Source: Lachnospiraceae bacterium (GTDB lineage Bacteria; Bacillota; Clostridia; Lachnospirales; Lachnospiraceae). From it: a DNA stretch of 64,000 bases. Below, one piece after another: positions 8,295 to 16,976 of the stretch. The notes under the pieces were generated by a model. The model was not told the DNA's origin and made no database searches. It saw only the letters and a list, made by a program, of their open reading frames with translations. How positions within the stretch are numbered: position 1 is the stretch's first letter; every line of letters starts with the position of its first letter. A program made the translations under genes and the position numbers. Where the stretch lies: positions 1 to 64,000 of the forward strand of contig VSOB01000005.1 in the NCBI GenBank assembly GCA_009774625.1. The letters are read 5' to 3'.

Positions 8295-9566
8295 ATGGGG
8301 TTTTTTACTGATCTAAAAGAGGACTTGTCACAGGCAGTGAACGAGCTGATGCCGGAAGAAGAGGTCAGAAAGCCAGGCTCTGTGCAGCCGGCAGTGGAAG
8401 CTGCAGATGAGCTGGTTCCTGCTGCGGATGAGCTTGAAGCAGAAGAGGAAATCTGGGCAGAAAAGGAAAACTGGGCGGATGAAAGCTGGGCGGACGAGCT
8501 TCCCTCAGAGGATGTGACGATACAGGACGATATGGCGGAGAAGTTAAATTCCATGCTGGAGCAGTTGGATGAACAGGAACAGGCTATGCTGCCGGAAGAG
8601 GGGGAGGCAGGGGCGACAGAATACCCGGAGGCGTTGTATGGGGGAGTGACGGAGCCGGTACCGGCAGACTGGCCGGAGCTGACAATGCCGGAAGAAGCAG
8701 CCGGGGCAGATCTGTTTTCGGGGCTTTCAGAAGCAGCTGCAGAGCCGGAGGTGATACCGGCGGCAGAGCCGGCGGAAACAGAGCCGGTAATGACGGCGGA
8801 AACGGACACGGAAACATTGATGCCCGAACTGCCGATAGCAGAGGCGGCAGAAACAGCGGCGCCTGTGGAGGAGCTGCCGATGACAGAGGCCGCAGAAACG
8901 GCAGAGGAAGCCGGGGAGATCATAAAAGAAAAGGGGATGGAAGAATTGGAGAGAGAAGTGATGACAGAAGTAACCGCAGAAACCGCAGTAACTGCTGATA
9001 TGACAGAAGCAATCATGGAAGCGGCGCCGGAGGCAGCCGGTGAGGAAGAGACTGCCGGTGCAGAGGAAAGCGCAGAGGCAGAAACACTTTCCGGGCCGGA
9101 GGAGAGAATTGTCAGCGATGAGGTGGCAGTGGTTACGGCAGGTATGAAGATCAAAGGTGATATAAGTTCCGACGGTTCGATGGATGTGGTGGGAACTGTG
9201 GATGGAAATATTGATGTTTGGGGTAAATTAAATATATCCGGTACGATTGTGGGCAACTCCAAAGCAATGGAAGTGTATGCTGAGAATGCCAGGATTACAG
9301 GGGAAATTACCAGTGAGGGCAGCGTAAAGATCGGACAGAGTTCGGTCATTATGGGAAATATTTATGCCAACAGCGCTGTGATAGCAGGTGCAGTAAAGGG
9401 GGATATTGATGTACATGGTCCTGTGATACTGGATACGACGGCGATCGTGATGGGCAACATCAAGTCCAAGTCCGTACAGATCAACAATGGCGCAGTGATC
9501 GAAGGTATGTGTTCTCTGTGCTATGCGGATGTCAATCCCACTACTTTCTTTGATGCGTTTCAGTAA
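8295..9566 (+). CDS. Bactofilin with long acidic N-terminal region
   Basis: The C-terminal part, from about residue 278, is a bactofilin (polymer-forming cytoskeletal) beta-helix with repeating strands such as MKIKGDISSDGSMDVVGTVD, SGTIVGN, ARITGEI, VKGDIDVHG and VMGNIKSKSV. The N-terminal 275 residues are Glu/Ala-rich, very acidic and internally repetitive (IAEAAETAAPVEEL and MTEAAETAEEAGE). Typical bactofilins are only 100-200 residues, so the extension is unusual. I start at ATG 8295, 8 bp after GGAGG, not at the earlier ATG that overlaps that site. It probably forms a membrane-proximal scaffold for wall enzymes; the deacetylase directly upstream is a candidate partner. Confidence 0.85.
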   Translation: MGFFTDLKEDLSQAVNELMPEEEVRKPGSVQPAVEAADELVPAADELEAEEEIWAEKENWADESWADELPSEDVTIQDDMAEKLNSMLEQLDEQEQAMLPEEGEAGATEYPEALYGGVTEPVPADWPELTMPEEAAGADLFSGLSEAAAEPEVIPAAEPAETEPVMTAETDTETLMPELPIAEAAETAAPVEELPMTEAAETAEEAGEIIKEKGMEELEREVMTEVTAETAVTADMTEAIMEAAPEAAGEEETAGAEESAEAETLSGPEERIVSDEVAVVTAGMKIKGDISSDGSMDVVGTVDGNIDVWGKLNISGTIVGNSKAMEVYAENARITGEITSEGSVKIGQSSVIMGNIYANSAVIAGAVKGDIDVHGPVILDTTAIVMGNIKSKSVQINNGAVIEGMCSLCYADVNPTTFFDAFQ

Positions 9567-9610
9567 TCGTTGCCGGAAAAAACAGAATCGGTAAAATGAG
9601 AGGAAGCAAT

Positions 9611-10306
9611 ATGCGGAGATTATTATTGAAACTCAGTGGAGAAGCGCTGGCAGGGGAAAAAAAGACAGGCTTTGACGAAGCCACGGTCAGACAGGTGGCA
9701 TTGCAGGTGAAAGAGCTGACGGAGGATGGGATTCAGGTGGGAATCGTAATCGGCGGCGGCAATTTCTGGCGGGGACGTTCCAGCGAGAACATAGACAGGA
9801 CGAAGGCCGATCAGATCGGTATGCTTGCCACGGTGATGAACTGTATCTATGTATCGGAAATATGCCGCAGCGTAGGTATGAAAACAGGGATTTTAACCCC
9901 GTTTGCCTGCGGAGCCTTTACCGAACTTTTTTCCAAAGACCGGGCGGATGAGTATTTCCGGGAAGGCAGAGTGGTCTTTTTTGCAGGCGGTACGGGACAT
10001 CCGTATTTTTCCACCGATACGGGCGTTGTCTTGCGGGCTGTGGAAGTGGAAGCGGAAGTGATCCTGCTGGCCAAGGCAATTGACGGCGTATACGATGATG
10101 ATCCCCGTGTCAATCCGGCGGCAAAGCGGTATGACGAAGTTTCCATAGAGGAAGTGATTGCCCGGAATCTACAGGTGGTGGATATGACGGCCTCCATTCT
10201 GGCAAGAGACAACCATATGCCTATGTGGGTATTCGGACTGCATGAAGAAAACAGCATTGTAAATACTGTGAAGGGGACCTTTCACGGAACAAAAGTTACG
10301 GTATAA
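9611..10306 (+). CDS. pyrH: UMP kinase
   Basis: Phosphorylates UMP to UDP in pyrimidine nucleotide synthesis. The 231-residue amino-acid-kinase fold begins LLLKLSGEALAG and contains GIVIGGGNFWRG (phosphate-binding glycines) and GTGHPYFSTDTGVVLRAVE, as in bacterial PyrH. ATG 9611 is chosen because GAGAGGA sits 6 bp before it and the family starts close to RLLLKLSG; the ATG 15 bp earlier overlaps that site. It starts the conserved pyrH-frr-uppS-cdsA-dxr series. No strong promoter lies in the 44 bp gap after the bactofilin gene, so read-through from upstream is possible. Confidence 0.96.
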   Translation: MRRLLLKLSGEALAGEKKTGFDEATVRQVALQVKELTEDGIQVGIVIGGGNFWRGRSSENIDRTKADQIGMLATVMNCIYVSEICRSVGMKTGILTPFACGAFTELFSKDRADEYFREGRVVFFAGGTGHPYFSTDTGVVLRAVEVEAEVILLAKAIDGVYDDDPRVNPAAKRYDEVSIEEVIARNLQVVDMTASILARDNHMPMWVFGLHEENSIVNTVKGTFHGTKVTV

Positions 10307-10321
10307 ACAGGAGGAAGGGCA

Positions 10322-10873
10322 ATGGATGAGAGAATAAAAAAATTTGAAGGCAAGATGCAGAAAGCCTATGATTTCTTACTGTCGGATTTTGCGACAATTC
10401 GTGCAGGAAGGGCCAATCCCCATGTGCTTGATAAAATAAAAGTGGACTATTACGGGACGCCTACACCGATTCAACAGGTGGGGAATATCTCTGTTCCGGA
10501 AGCCAGAATGATTCAGATTGCACCGTGGGAAAAGAATCTTCTGAAAGCGATTGAAAAAGCCATTCAGACATCGGATCTGGGGATCAATCCGTCCAATGAC
10601 GGCTCTGTGATCCGGCTGGTATTTCCGGAGCTGACAGAGGAACGCAGAAAAGACCTGGTAAAGGAAATCAAAAAGAAAGGTGAGGATAGCAAGGTGGCTG
10701 TCAGAAACATCCGCCGGGATGGAAATGATTTCTTTAAAAAACTTGCCAAGACAGAGGTTTCCGAGGATGAAATCAAGCAGTTGGAGGATGAACTGCAGAA
10801 ACTGACAGATAAATTTATCAAAGAGATCGACAAAGCAGTGGAAGAAAAATCAAAGGATATTCTGACGGTATAG
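10322..10873 (+). CDS. frr: Ribosome recycling factor
   Basis: With EF-G it splits post-termination ribosomes. The 183-residue length is standard. Typical motifs are FATIRAGRANPHVLDKI near the N-terminus, YYGTPTPIQQVGNISVPEAR, and the helical C-terminal half KIAVRN-like region KVAVRNIRRDGND. The start follows AGGAGG. It lies 15 bp behind pyrH, the usual pairing across bacteria. Confidence 0.97.
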   Translation: MDERIKKFEGKMQKAYDFLLSDFATIRAGRANPHVLDKIKVDYYGTPTPIQQVGNISVPEARMIQIAPWEKNLLKAIEKAIQTSDLGINPSNDGSVIRLVFPELTEERRKDLVKEIKKKGEDSKVAVRNIRRDGNDFFKKLAKTEVSEDEIKQLEDELQKLTDKFIKEIDKAVEEKSKDILTV

Positions 10874-10896
10874 AAATTTTGTAATTACGAAAGACT

Positions 10897-10936
10897 AAGG
10901 GGCGGGCACCGTATTTTGTTATGTTGCCTCCCCCTT
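10897..10936 (+). other. Hairpin between frr and uppS
   Basis: AAGGGG and GGCA pair with TGCC and CCCCTT around a 16-nt loop, interrupted by a 2x2 internal loop. The T-run that follows is short, so it is a weak terminator or RNA-stability element at best. Confidence 0.4.
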
Positions 10937-10957
10937 TCTGTTAAAAGAGGATATACA

Positions 10958-11665
10958 ATGAAAGTACCGAATCATGTAGCGATCATATTGGATGGAAACG
11001 GCCGATGGGCAAAACGCAGAGGGATGCCGAGAAATTATGGCCATGTGCAGGGAGCAAAACAGGTGGAGCTGATCTGTGAAAAGGCTTATAAGATGGGGAT
11101 TCAATATCTGACGGTGTATGCTTTTTCCACAGAGAACTGGAATCGTCCCAGGGACGAAGTGGATGCATTGATGAAACTGCTGCGCAATTATATGAAAACC
11201 TGTTTGAAAACCGCGGAAAAGAACAGAATGTGCGTTCGGGTGATCGGAGACAAAACCGGGCTGGCCCAGGACATACGGACCCGGATCGCAGAGTTGGAAG
11301 AGGCCACCAAAGACAATGACGGACTGCATTTTCAGATTGCCATCAACTATGGCGGCAGAGATGAGATCAGACGTGCCGTGAAACAGATCGGCAGTGAGAT
11401 CGGGGCAGGAAAGCTCAGGCCGGAGGATGTTACAGAAGAACTGATTACAGAGCATCTGGATACGGGTGGAATACCGGATCCCGACCTGCTGATCCGTACC
11501 TGCGGAGAACAGCGGATTTCAAATTTCCTGCTCTGGCAGCTTGCGTATACGGAATTTTATGTGACATCGGTTCCGTGGCCGGATTTTAATGAGGTGGAAT
11601 TGGGAAAGGCCATAGAAGCATACAATACCAGAGACAGACGTTATGGCGGTGTGGAGGAGGCTTAG
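10958..11665 (+). CDS. uppS: Undecaprenyl diphosphate synthase (isoprenyl transferase)
   Basis: Cis-prenyltransferase that builds the C55 lipid carrier for peptidoglycan. The 235-residue protein contains HVAIILDGNGRWAKRRG with the catalytic Asp and P-loop-like residues, AFSTENWNRP, INYGGRDEI and the C-terminal DLLIRTCGEQRISNFLLWQ. The ATG at 10958 has AAAGAGG 7 bp upstream and starts right at the conserved N-terminus; an upstream in-frame ATG would add 14 atypical residues. It belongs to the frr to polC series. Confidence 0.96.
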   Translation: MKVPNHVAIILDGNGRWAKRRGMPRNYGHVQGAKQVELICEKAYKMGIQYLTVYAFSTENWNRPRDEVDALMKLLRNYMKTCLKTAEKNRMCVRVIGDKTGLAQDIRTRIAELEEATKDNDGLHFQIAINYGGRDEIRRAVKQIGSEIGAGKLRPEDVTEELITEHLDTGGIPDPDLLIRTCGEQRISNFLLWQLAYTEFYVTSVPWPDFNEVELGKAIEAYNTRDRRYGGVEEA

Positions 11666-11666
11666 C

Positions 11667-12515
11667 ATGGGCAAGAGGATCGTAAGCGGAGCGGCCGTGC
11701 TGGTACTGGCTCTGGCTGCCATACTGACCGGCGGCACCTGTCTGGCAGCGGTACTTTTAGTCATTTCCTGCGCGGCATACAGAGAGCTCTGCAGAGCTGC
11801 AGGCGTACATGTAAAATCCGGGCCGGGTACATTGGAAGCGGCGGGATATCTGGGTATTTTACTGTATTATGTGCTGATCTGGCAGGGAGAGAACGGAGCG
11901 GCCCTGGCAGAGAGCGGCAGGCTGCCCCTCTTTCTGGGGATGCTGCTGATTGGGGAACTGATGCTGCTGATGGCGGTTTATGTGCTGACATTTCCGGCCT
12001 ATCGTTCGGAACAGGTTATGGCTGCCTTTTTTTGCATTATATATGGTCCGGTGATGCTTTCTTTTATTTATTTGACAGAAAGAATGCAATATGGCATATA
12101 TATTGTATGGATGATTTTTATCAGCTCATGGGTATGTGATACCTGCGCTTATTTTACAGGCGTGACATTGGGAAAACATAAGATGGCTCCGGTACTGAGT
12201 CCGAAGAAATCTGTAGAAGGGGCCATCGGCGGCGTGGCTGGTTCTGTACTGGCGGGTATGCTGTTTTCTCTGCTGGCAGCAAATCAGGCTATTCCTGACA
12301 GAAGTGTCACATGGACGTTTGCCGCGTTGGGCGGCATCGGGGCGGTGATCTCTCAGATCGGTGATCTGGCGGCCTCTGCCATCAAAAGAAATCATGACAT
12401 TAAGGATTATGGCACCTGTATACCGGGGCATGGCGGCATTATGGACCGGTTCGACAGTGTGATTTTTACGGCGCCGGTGATTTATTTTCTGGCAAGGATA
12501 TTAATAGGGGCATAG
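11667..12515 (+). CDS. cdsA: Phosphatidate cytidylyltransferase (CDP-diacylglycerol synthase)
   Basis: Converts phosphatidate and CTP to CDP-diacylglycerol for phospholipid synthesis. The 282-residue multi-helix membrane protein ends with the CdsA signature region: SPKKSVEGAIGG, SQIGDLAASAIKRNHDIKDYG and PGHGGIMDRFDS. ATG 11667 is preceded by GGAGGAGG at 6 bp spacing and begins one base after the uppS stop codon. The earlier ATG at 11643 lies inside uppS and lacks a good ribosome site. Confidence 0.93.
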   Translation: MGKRIVSGAAVLVLALAAILTGGTCLAAVLLVISCAAYRELCRAAGVHVKSGPGTLEAAGYLGILLYYVLIWQGENGAALAESGRLPLFLGMLLIGELMLLMAVYVLTFPAYRSEQVMAAFFCIIYGPVMLSFIYLTERMQYGIYIVWMIFISSWVCDTCAYFTGVTLGKHKMAPVLSPKKSVEGAIGGVAGSVLAGMLFSLLAANQAIPDRSVTWTFAALGGIGAVISQIGDLAASAIKRNHDIKDYGTCIPGHGGIMDRFDSVIFTAPVIYFLARILIGA

Positions 12516-12519
12516 ACAA

Positions 12520-13668
12520 ATGAAAAAGATAGGGATTTTGGGTTCTACCGGTTCTATCGGAACACAGACACTGGAAATTGTCAGACATTTCAGGGACGAA
12601 ATACAGGTGGTGGCATTGGCGGCGGGGAGCAACGCAGCGCTGCTGGAGGAACAGATCAGAGAGTTTTGCCCGAGAGCAGCCGCTCTCTGGGAGGAAACGG
12701 CCGCCCATGAGCTGCGGGAGCGGGTCCGGGATCTGGATGTGAAGATCCTGTGCGGTATGGATGGCCTGCTGGAAATTGCGGCTATGGAGGATATGGAAGC
12801 GCTGGTAACGGCCGTGGTGGGAATGATCGGAGTGCGGCCCACTCTGGAGGCGATTTCCCATGGCAAGGATATTCTGCTGGCCAATAAAGAAACACTGGTA
12901 ACGGCGGGGCATCTGCTGATGCCTCTGGCCAGGGAAAAGGGTGTGTCCATCCTCCCGGTGGACAGTGAGCACAGTGCTGTTTTTCAGTCTCTGAACGGAG
13001 AAAAGAAAAACCGGATCAAAAAGATATTGCTGACAGCCTCCGGCGGTCCGTTCCGGGGAAAGAAGCAAAGCGAGCTGGAAGGTATGAAGGCGGAAGATGC
13101 GCTGCGGCATCCCAACTGGTCTATGGGCAGGAAAATTACCATTGATTCGGCCACGCTTGTGAATAAGGGACTGGAAGTGATGGAGGCCAAATGGCTGTTT
13201 GATGTATCACTTTCTCAGATACAGGTAGTTGTGCAGCCCCAGAGCATTGTGCATTCTATGGTGGAATATGCGGATGGAAGCGTGATCGCACAGCTTGGTC
13301 TGCCGGATATGAAGCTTCCCATCCAATATGCTCTCTTTTATCCTGACAGAAGGCCGATGGAGATGCCTTCTCTGGATTTTTATAAGCTGTCGCAGATTAC
13401 CTTTGAAAAGCCCGATACGGAAACCTTTCAGGGACTGGCGCTGGCGTTTGAGGCGATGGAAGCAGGGGGCAGTATGCCTACGGTTTACAATGCCGCCAAT
13501 GAAAAGGCTGTCAGCCTGTTCCTGAAGCATCGGATTTCTTTTTTGCAGATACCGGAGCTGATCGGAGACTGTATGAGCAGGCATCGGGTGATTGCTCATC
13601 CGGATCTGGAGCAGATTCTGGAGACAGAGCGCTGGACCTATGAAACGATTGCCGGGAGAGGCATCTGA
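12520..13668 (+). CDS. dxr: 1-deoxy-D-xylulose 5-phosphate reductoisomerase
   Basis: Second step of the MEP isoprenoid pathway, NADPH-dependent formation of MEP. The 382-residue protein has the nucleotide-binding ILGSTGSIGTQTLEIV at its N-terminus, ANKETLV, PVDSEHSA(V)FQ for metal and substrate binding, ASGGPF and MGRKITIDSATLVNKGLE. The start is 4 bp after cdsA with an AGGGG site. Together with ispG downstream it shows this organism makes isoprenoids by the MEP route. Confidence 0.97.
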   Translation: MKKIGILGSTGSIGTQTLEIVRHFRDEIQVVALAAGSNAALLEEQIREFCPRAAALWEETAAHELRERVRDLDVKILCGMDGLLEIAAMEDMEALVTAVVGMIGVRPTLEAISHGKDILLANKETLVTAGHLLMPLAREKGVSILPVDSEHSAVFQSLNGEKKNRIKKILLTASGGPFRGKKQSELEGMKAEDALRHPNWSMGRKITIDSATLVNKGLEVMEAKWLFDVSLSQIQVVVQPQSIVHSMVEYADGSVIAQLGLPDMKLPIQYALFYPDRRPMEMPSLDFYKLSQITFEKPDTETFQGLALAFEAMEAGGSMPTVYNAANEKAVSLFLKHRISFLQIPELIGDCMSRHRVIAHPDLEQILETERWTYETIAGRGI

Positions 13669-13735
13669 CGTTCGAAGTCTGTATGGGCAGCCTGTGTTCA
13701 GAATGTCAGAGTTATAAATTAAAGAAGGTGTTTTT

Positions 13736-14803
13736 TTGACGATTCTGATTTTTATTATTATTATTTGTATCATTGTAATTTCCCATGAGCTGGGACATTT
13801 TCTGTTGGCAAAGGCAAACGGTATTACGGTAAAAGAGTTTTTTATTGGGATGGGCCCTACACTCTGTTCCTTTCAGAAGGGCGGAACCAAATATTCTCTG
13901 AAGCTGTTTCCTGTGGGCGGCGCCTGTGTGTTTGAAGGAGAGGACGGCAAAACAGAGGAGGACGAAGAGGGGGAGCAGGTGCCTCTCTCTCAGGGAGCGT
14001 TTCCCAATGCGGGTGTCTGGGCAAGGATTTCCACAGTTGTGGCCGGCCCTGTGTTTAATTTTATTCTGTCTTATCTTCTGGCCCTGGTGATTGTGGGCAC
14101 TACCTATTCCGACAGGCCGGTGGTACAGGATGTGATCGCCGGATTCCCGGCAGAGGAGGCCGGCATGCGCAGCGGGGATGTGATTATCCGGCTGGACGGA
14201 GAGCGGGTCTATCTTTCCAGAGAGATCGGCCTGATCACCACAGTCAGACAGGGAGAAACGCTGACAGTGGAGTATGAGCGGGACGGAGAGCGGCGGGAGG
14301 CTGTGCTGACTCCCAGACTGGATAAGGAAAGCGGCAGATATCTGCTGGGCTTTCAGGGGTATGCGGAGTATTTTGAATGTTCTCCCTGGCAGGTATTTCA
14401 GTATGGGTATTATGAGGTGCGCTATGGCCTGAAAGCCACAGTGAAGAGTCTGCAGATGCTGATACAGGGCAAGGCAGATAAAAACGAGGTATCCGGCCCT
14501 ATCGGCATTGCGGTGCTGGTGGACGATGTGACGGAACAGACCAGACCCTACGGGATATGGGTGATGATTGTCAATCTGATGAATCTGGCCATGCTGTTGT
14601 CGGTGAATCTGGGTGTGCTGAATCTTCTGCCTCTTCCGGCGCTGGACGGAGGCAGGCTGGTGTTTTTGCTGCTGGAAGTGATACGGGGCAAACCGATTCC
14701 GCCGGAAAAGGAAGGTATGGTACATCTGGCAGGCTTTGCGGTACTGTGCGGCCTGATGGTTTTGATTATGTACAATGATATTATAAAACTGATACATTCT
14801 TAA
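13736..14803 (+). CDS. rseP: RIP metalloprotease RseP (site-2 protease)
   Basis: Intramembrane zinc protease for membrane substrates such as anti-sigma factors or signal-peptide remnants. The 355-residue protein has the zinc motif HELGH in its first helix, a PDZ domain at roughly residues 120-210 (AGMRSGDVIIRLDGERV), and the C-terminal NLLPLPALDGGRLVF that completes the metal site. The start is a TTG preceded by GAAGG; the only earlier in-frame sequence is the short gap after dxr. In many Clostridia this gene is followed directly by ispG; here a phosphatase and a kinase gene intervene. Confidence 0.94.
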   Translation: MTILIFIIIICIIVISHELGHFLLAKANGITVKEFFIGMGPTLCSFQKGGTKYSLKLFPVGGACVFEGEDGKTEEDEEGEQVPLSQGAFPNAGVWARISTVVAGPVFNFILSYLLALVIVGTTYSDRPVVQDVIAGFPAEEAGMRSGDVIIRLDGERVYLSREIGLITTVRQGETLTVEYERDGERREAVLTPRLDKESGRYLLGFQGYAEYFECSPWQVFQYGYYEVRYGLKATVKSLQMLIQGKADKNEVSGPIGIAVLVDDVTEQTRPYGIWVMIVNLMNLAMLLSVNLGVLNLLPLPALDGGRLVFLLLEVIRGKPIPPEKEGMVHLAGFAVLCGLMVLIMYNDIIKLIHS

Positions 14804-14815
14804 AAGGAGAAAAGG

Positions 14816-15598
14816 ATGCGGATACAAACCGGTATTTACTGGTCGGGTGCCGCAGGGCCGGGAAAGAATCAGGATTCTCTTTCTCTGCAGCATATATCTT
14901 TGCAGAGGGGAGAATGCCTGCTGGCTCTGGTCTGTGACGGCATCGGCAGCCTTGCCTGTTCCGAAGAGGCGAGCGGCTGCGTCGTCCACAGTATGACCGA
15001 CTGGTTTTATCACGAAGGAAAAATGCTGATTTTGCAAAACAGCCCGAAGGAAATGATTTTGCTGGCTTTGCAAAGGCAGATGTGCCGTCTGCAGGAAAGT
15101 CTGAAAATCCTGCAGCGGACACGAAATATACAGACAGGGACCACACTCAGCGGACTTTTGCTGATCGGAAACAGATATTATCTCATTCATATCGGCGACA
15201 GCCGAATCTACCGAATCCGGAAACGAATTATTCCCATATGCAAACAAAAATATCATACGGTCTGTCTGACAAAAGACGACAGTAGCCGGGAGGGGTACCT
15301 TCTGAAATGTCTTGGAATGGCGGGAGAGGACAGGGCTCTGGTGGAAAGCGGCAGGATAAAGAGAAAAACCGGTTTTCTGCTTTGTACAGACGGTTATTAC
15401 CGCGGCAGTCAAAGCGCGCGGATCGGGCAGGTGCTGGGGCCGCTTTTATGCCGGAGTGGAAAAAACAGGCGGCAGAAAGTCCTAAACAGACAAAAACAGA
15501 ACAGACAGTTTGACCGGCGGCTGGAGCTGCTGGGAGAGCAGGCAGGAAAGGCGGGCGGCAGGGATCATATGGCCGCAGTGGGCATTTTGATCGGATAG
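14816..15598 (+). CDS. PP2C-type protein phosphatase (PPM family)
   Basis: Probable Mn/Mg-dependent Ser/Thr protein phosphatase of 260 residues. PPM landmarks are present in order: GPGKNQDS, LVCDGIGS, GTTLSGLLLIG, YLIHIGDSRIYRIR, LLCTDGYY and the last motif GGRDHMAAVGIL. The final motif normally reads DN; here Asp is followed by His. The Cys-rich, basic middle section is less typical. The start follows AAAAGGAG, 12 bp after rseP. The kinase gene directly downstream makes this a classical opposing kinase/phosphatase pair. It could also act in SpoIIE/RsbU-like switching, but the kinase partner favours the first view. Confidence 0.83.
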   Translation: MRIQTGIYWSGAAGPGKNQDSLSLQHISLQRGECLLALVCDGIGSLACSEEASGCVVHSMTDWFYHEGKMLILQNSPKEMILLALQRQMCRLQESLKILQRTRNIQTGTTLSGLLLIGNRYYLIHIGDSRIYRIRKRIIPICKQKYHTVCLTKDDSSREGYLLKCLGMAGEDRALVESGRIKRKTGFLLCTDGYYRGSQSARIGQVLGPLLCRSGKNRRQKVLNRQKQNRQFDRRLELLGEQAGKAGGRDHMAAVGILIG

Positions 15599-15652
15599 GC
15601 GGTCCTGAGAAAAAAGATAAGGTATGCAGCACATTTTGAAGGGAGGATATGG

Positions 15653-16930
15653 ATGGAAGAAAGGTATCGGATTTTGAAAAAACTGGCGGAAGGAGGAAGT
15701 GGAACCACCTATTTGGTCTGGGACAAGCGCCTGGAACGCTGTTGGGCAATGAAGCGGCTTTTGCTGGGAAAAGAGGGCCAGAAGGAGGCCGTGCAACGGG
15801 AGATGGCCGCTCTTTTGCAGATTCGCAGAGAAGGCATTCCCGTGCTGGCGGATGTCTGTTATGAAAAGGATGCAGTCTGTCTGATTATGGAGTATATGAC
15901 AGGTGTGTCATTGGAGGAGAGAATCAGGGAACGGGGGCCGATGGAAGAGAAGGAAGCGGTTTTTTGTGCCCTGCAGATCGCAGAGCTGGTTGGTTTTCTT
16001 CATCAGCTTCCCACAGGTCTGGCACATGGGGATTTAAAGCCCCTGAATCTGATGGTCCATCAGGGGAAGATCGCACTCCTGGATTTTGGAGGTGCGTTTG
16101 TGCTGCAGGATGACAGGCAGAGTCCGGGCTGCTGTTTTACACCCGGCTATGGGGCGCCGGAACTGAAAGAGGATGGCAGGCCAACGGTACAAAGCGATGT
16201 CTATGCCTTTGGCGCGGTGCTGTTTTTTATGGTGACAGGGGAAAGGCCGGAATCAGATCGGGGAATCTATCCGGTCCGGGAGCAGCGGCCCCGGCTTTCG
16301 CAGGCATTGGAACGGCTGATTCTGAACTGTACCCAGGCAGAGCCGGAGGCGCGTTATGGGTCGATGGAGGAACTGGGCAAAGAACTGAAAGCACTGCAGA
16401 AGCAGCAGGAGGATGCTGTTATCATAAAGAATGGCAGAGGATTTGGAAAGAAGGGGAAGGGATTTTTCAGAAAAAGTAAAATCACGCAAACAGAAGGACA
16501 GCGGTTTGGAAGCATCCGAAGTGTACTGCTGACAGAAGGCACCTACCGGGAGGTAAGGAGGGATTTGTGTTACAGAGTGGTTTTACTGTTGTTGGCAGGC
16601 ATTTTTTCTGGGATTTCCGGTATGCCGTCAGACGTGCAGGCGGCGCAGCGGGAAACAGGCCGGGTACAGACCAGGGAGGCCGGAGAGGTACTGCCCGTCA
16701 GCATCCGCTGTCAGAACGGAGAGCGGAAACTGGTGGATTTTGATGCGGTATATTATACGGATGAAAATCCCATGTTTGAGCTGCCGCTGCACTATTTTGA
16801 AGCAGGACGGGAATATGAAGTGACGATCAGCCAGAGAGAACGGGAAAGCGGACGGCAGAGGATACGGCGCTTTGTAATCTGTGCCTGTGGGGATGAGACG
16901 GGGGAGCCGGTTGTTTTTTCAAAGCATTGA
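15653..16930 (+). CDS. Hanks-type Ser/Thr protein kinase with C-terminal membrane helix
   Basis: Eukaryotic-like kinase of 425 residues. The kinase domain (about 1-250) has the glycine loop AEGGSGTTYLV, Lys34 in AMKRL, the catalytic loop HGDLKPLNLM (H125, D127; Gly replaces the usual Arg), DFG at 144-146 and GYGAPEL closing the activation segment. A basic juxtamembrane stretch is followed by one helix near 305-325 and about 95 extracytoplasmic residues that do not look like PASTA repeats. The loss of HRD Arg suggests activity does not depend on activation-loop phosphorylation. ATG 15653 follows GGGAGG. Targets could include neighbouring division or isoprenoid enzymes; that is inference. Confidence 0.87.
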   Translation: MEERYRILKKLAEGGSGTTYLVWDKRLERCWAMKRLLLGKEGQKEAVQREMAALLQIRREGIPVLADVCYEKDAVCLIMEYMTGVSLEERIRERGPMEEKEAVFCALQIAELVGFLHQLPTGLAHGDLKPLNLMVHQGKIALLDFGGAFVLQDDRQSPGCCFTPGYGAPELKEDGRPTVQSDVYAFGAVLFFMVTGERPESDRGIYPVREQRPRLSQALERLILNCTQAEPEARYGSMEELGKELKALQKQQEDAVIIKNGRGFGKKGKGFFRKSKITQTEGQRFGSIRSVLLTEGTYREVRRDLCYRVVLLLLAGIFSGISGMPSDVQAAQRETGRVQTREAGEVLPVSIRCQNGERKLVDFDAVYYTDENPMFELPLHYFEAGREYEVTISQRERESGRQRIRRFVICACGDETGEPVVFSKH

Positions 16931-16976
16931 TGGTAAGATAAGACAAAAGCAAACCCATGGAAAAGGAGGGACTACC

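Noticed and set aside
8219..9349. 376-codon Ser/Ala-rich minus-strand frame over the bactofilin gene
   Set aside because: It mirrors the repetitive GAA/GCA-rich coding strand; no ribosome site or family motif.
9570..9597. Promoter for pyrH (TTGCCG, 16-bp spacer, TAAAAT)
   Set aside because: The transcript would start on the ribosome-binding site itself, leaving no room for initiation except as leaderless mRNA.
13712..15412. 566-codon minus-strand open frame across rseP and the PP2C gene
   Set aside because: It is antisense to two recognisable genes, has no coherent domain, and its Cys/His/Gln-rich composition is typical of a shadow frame.
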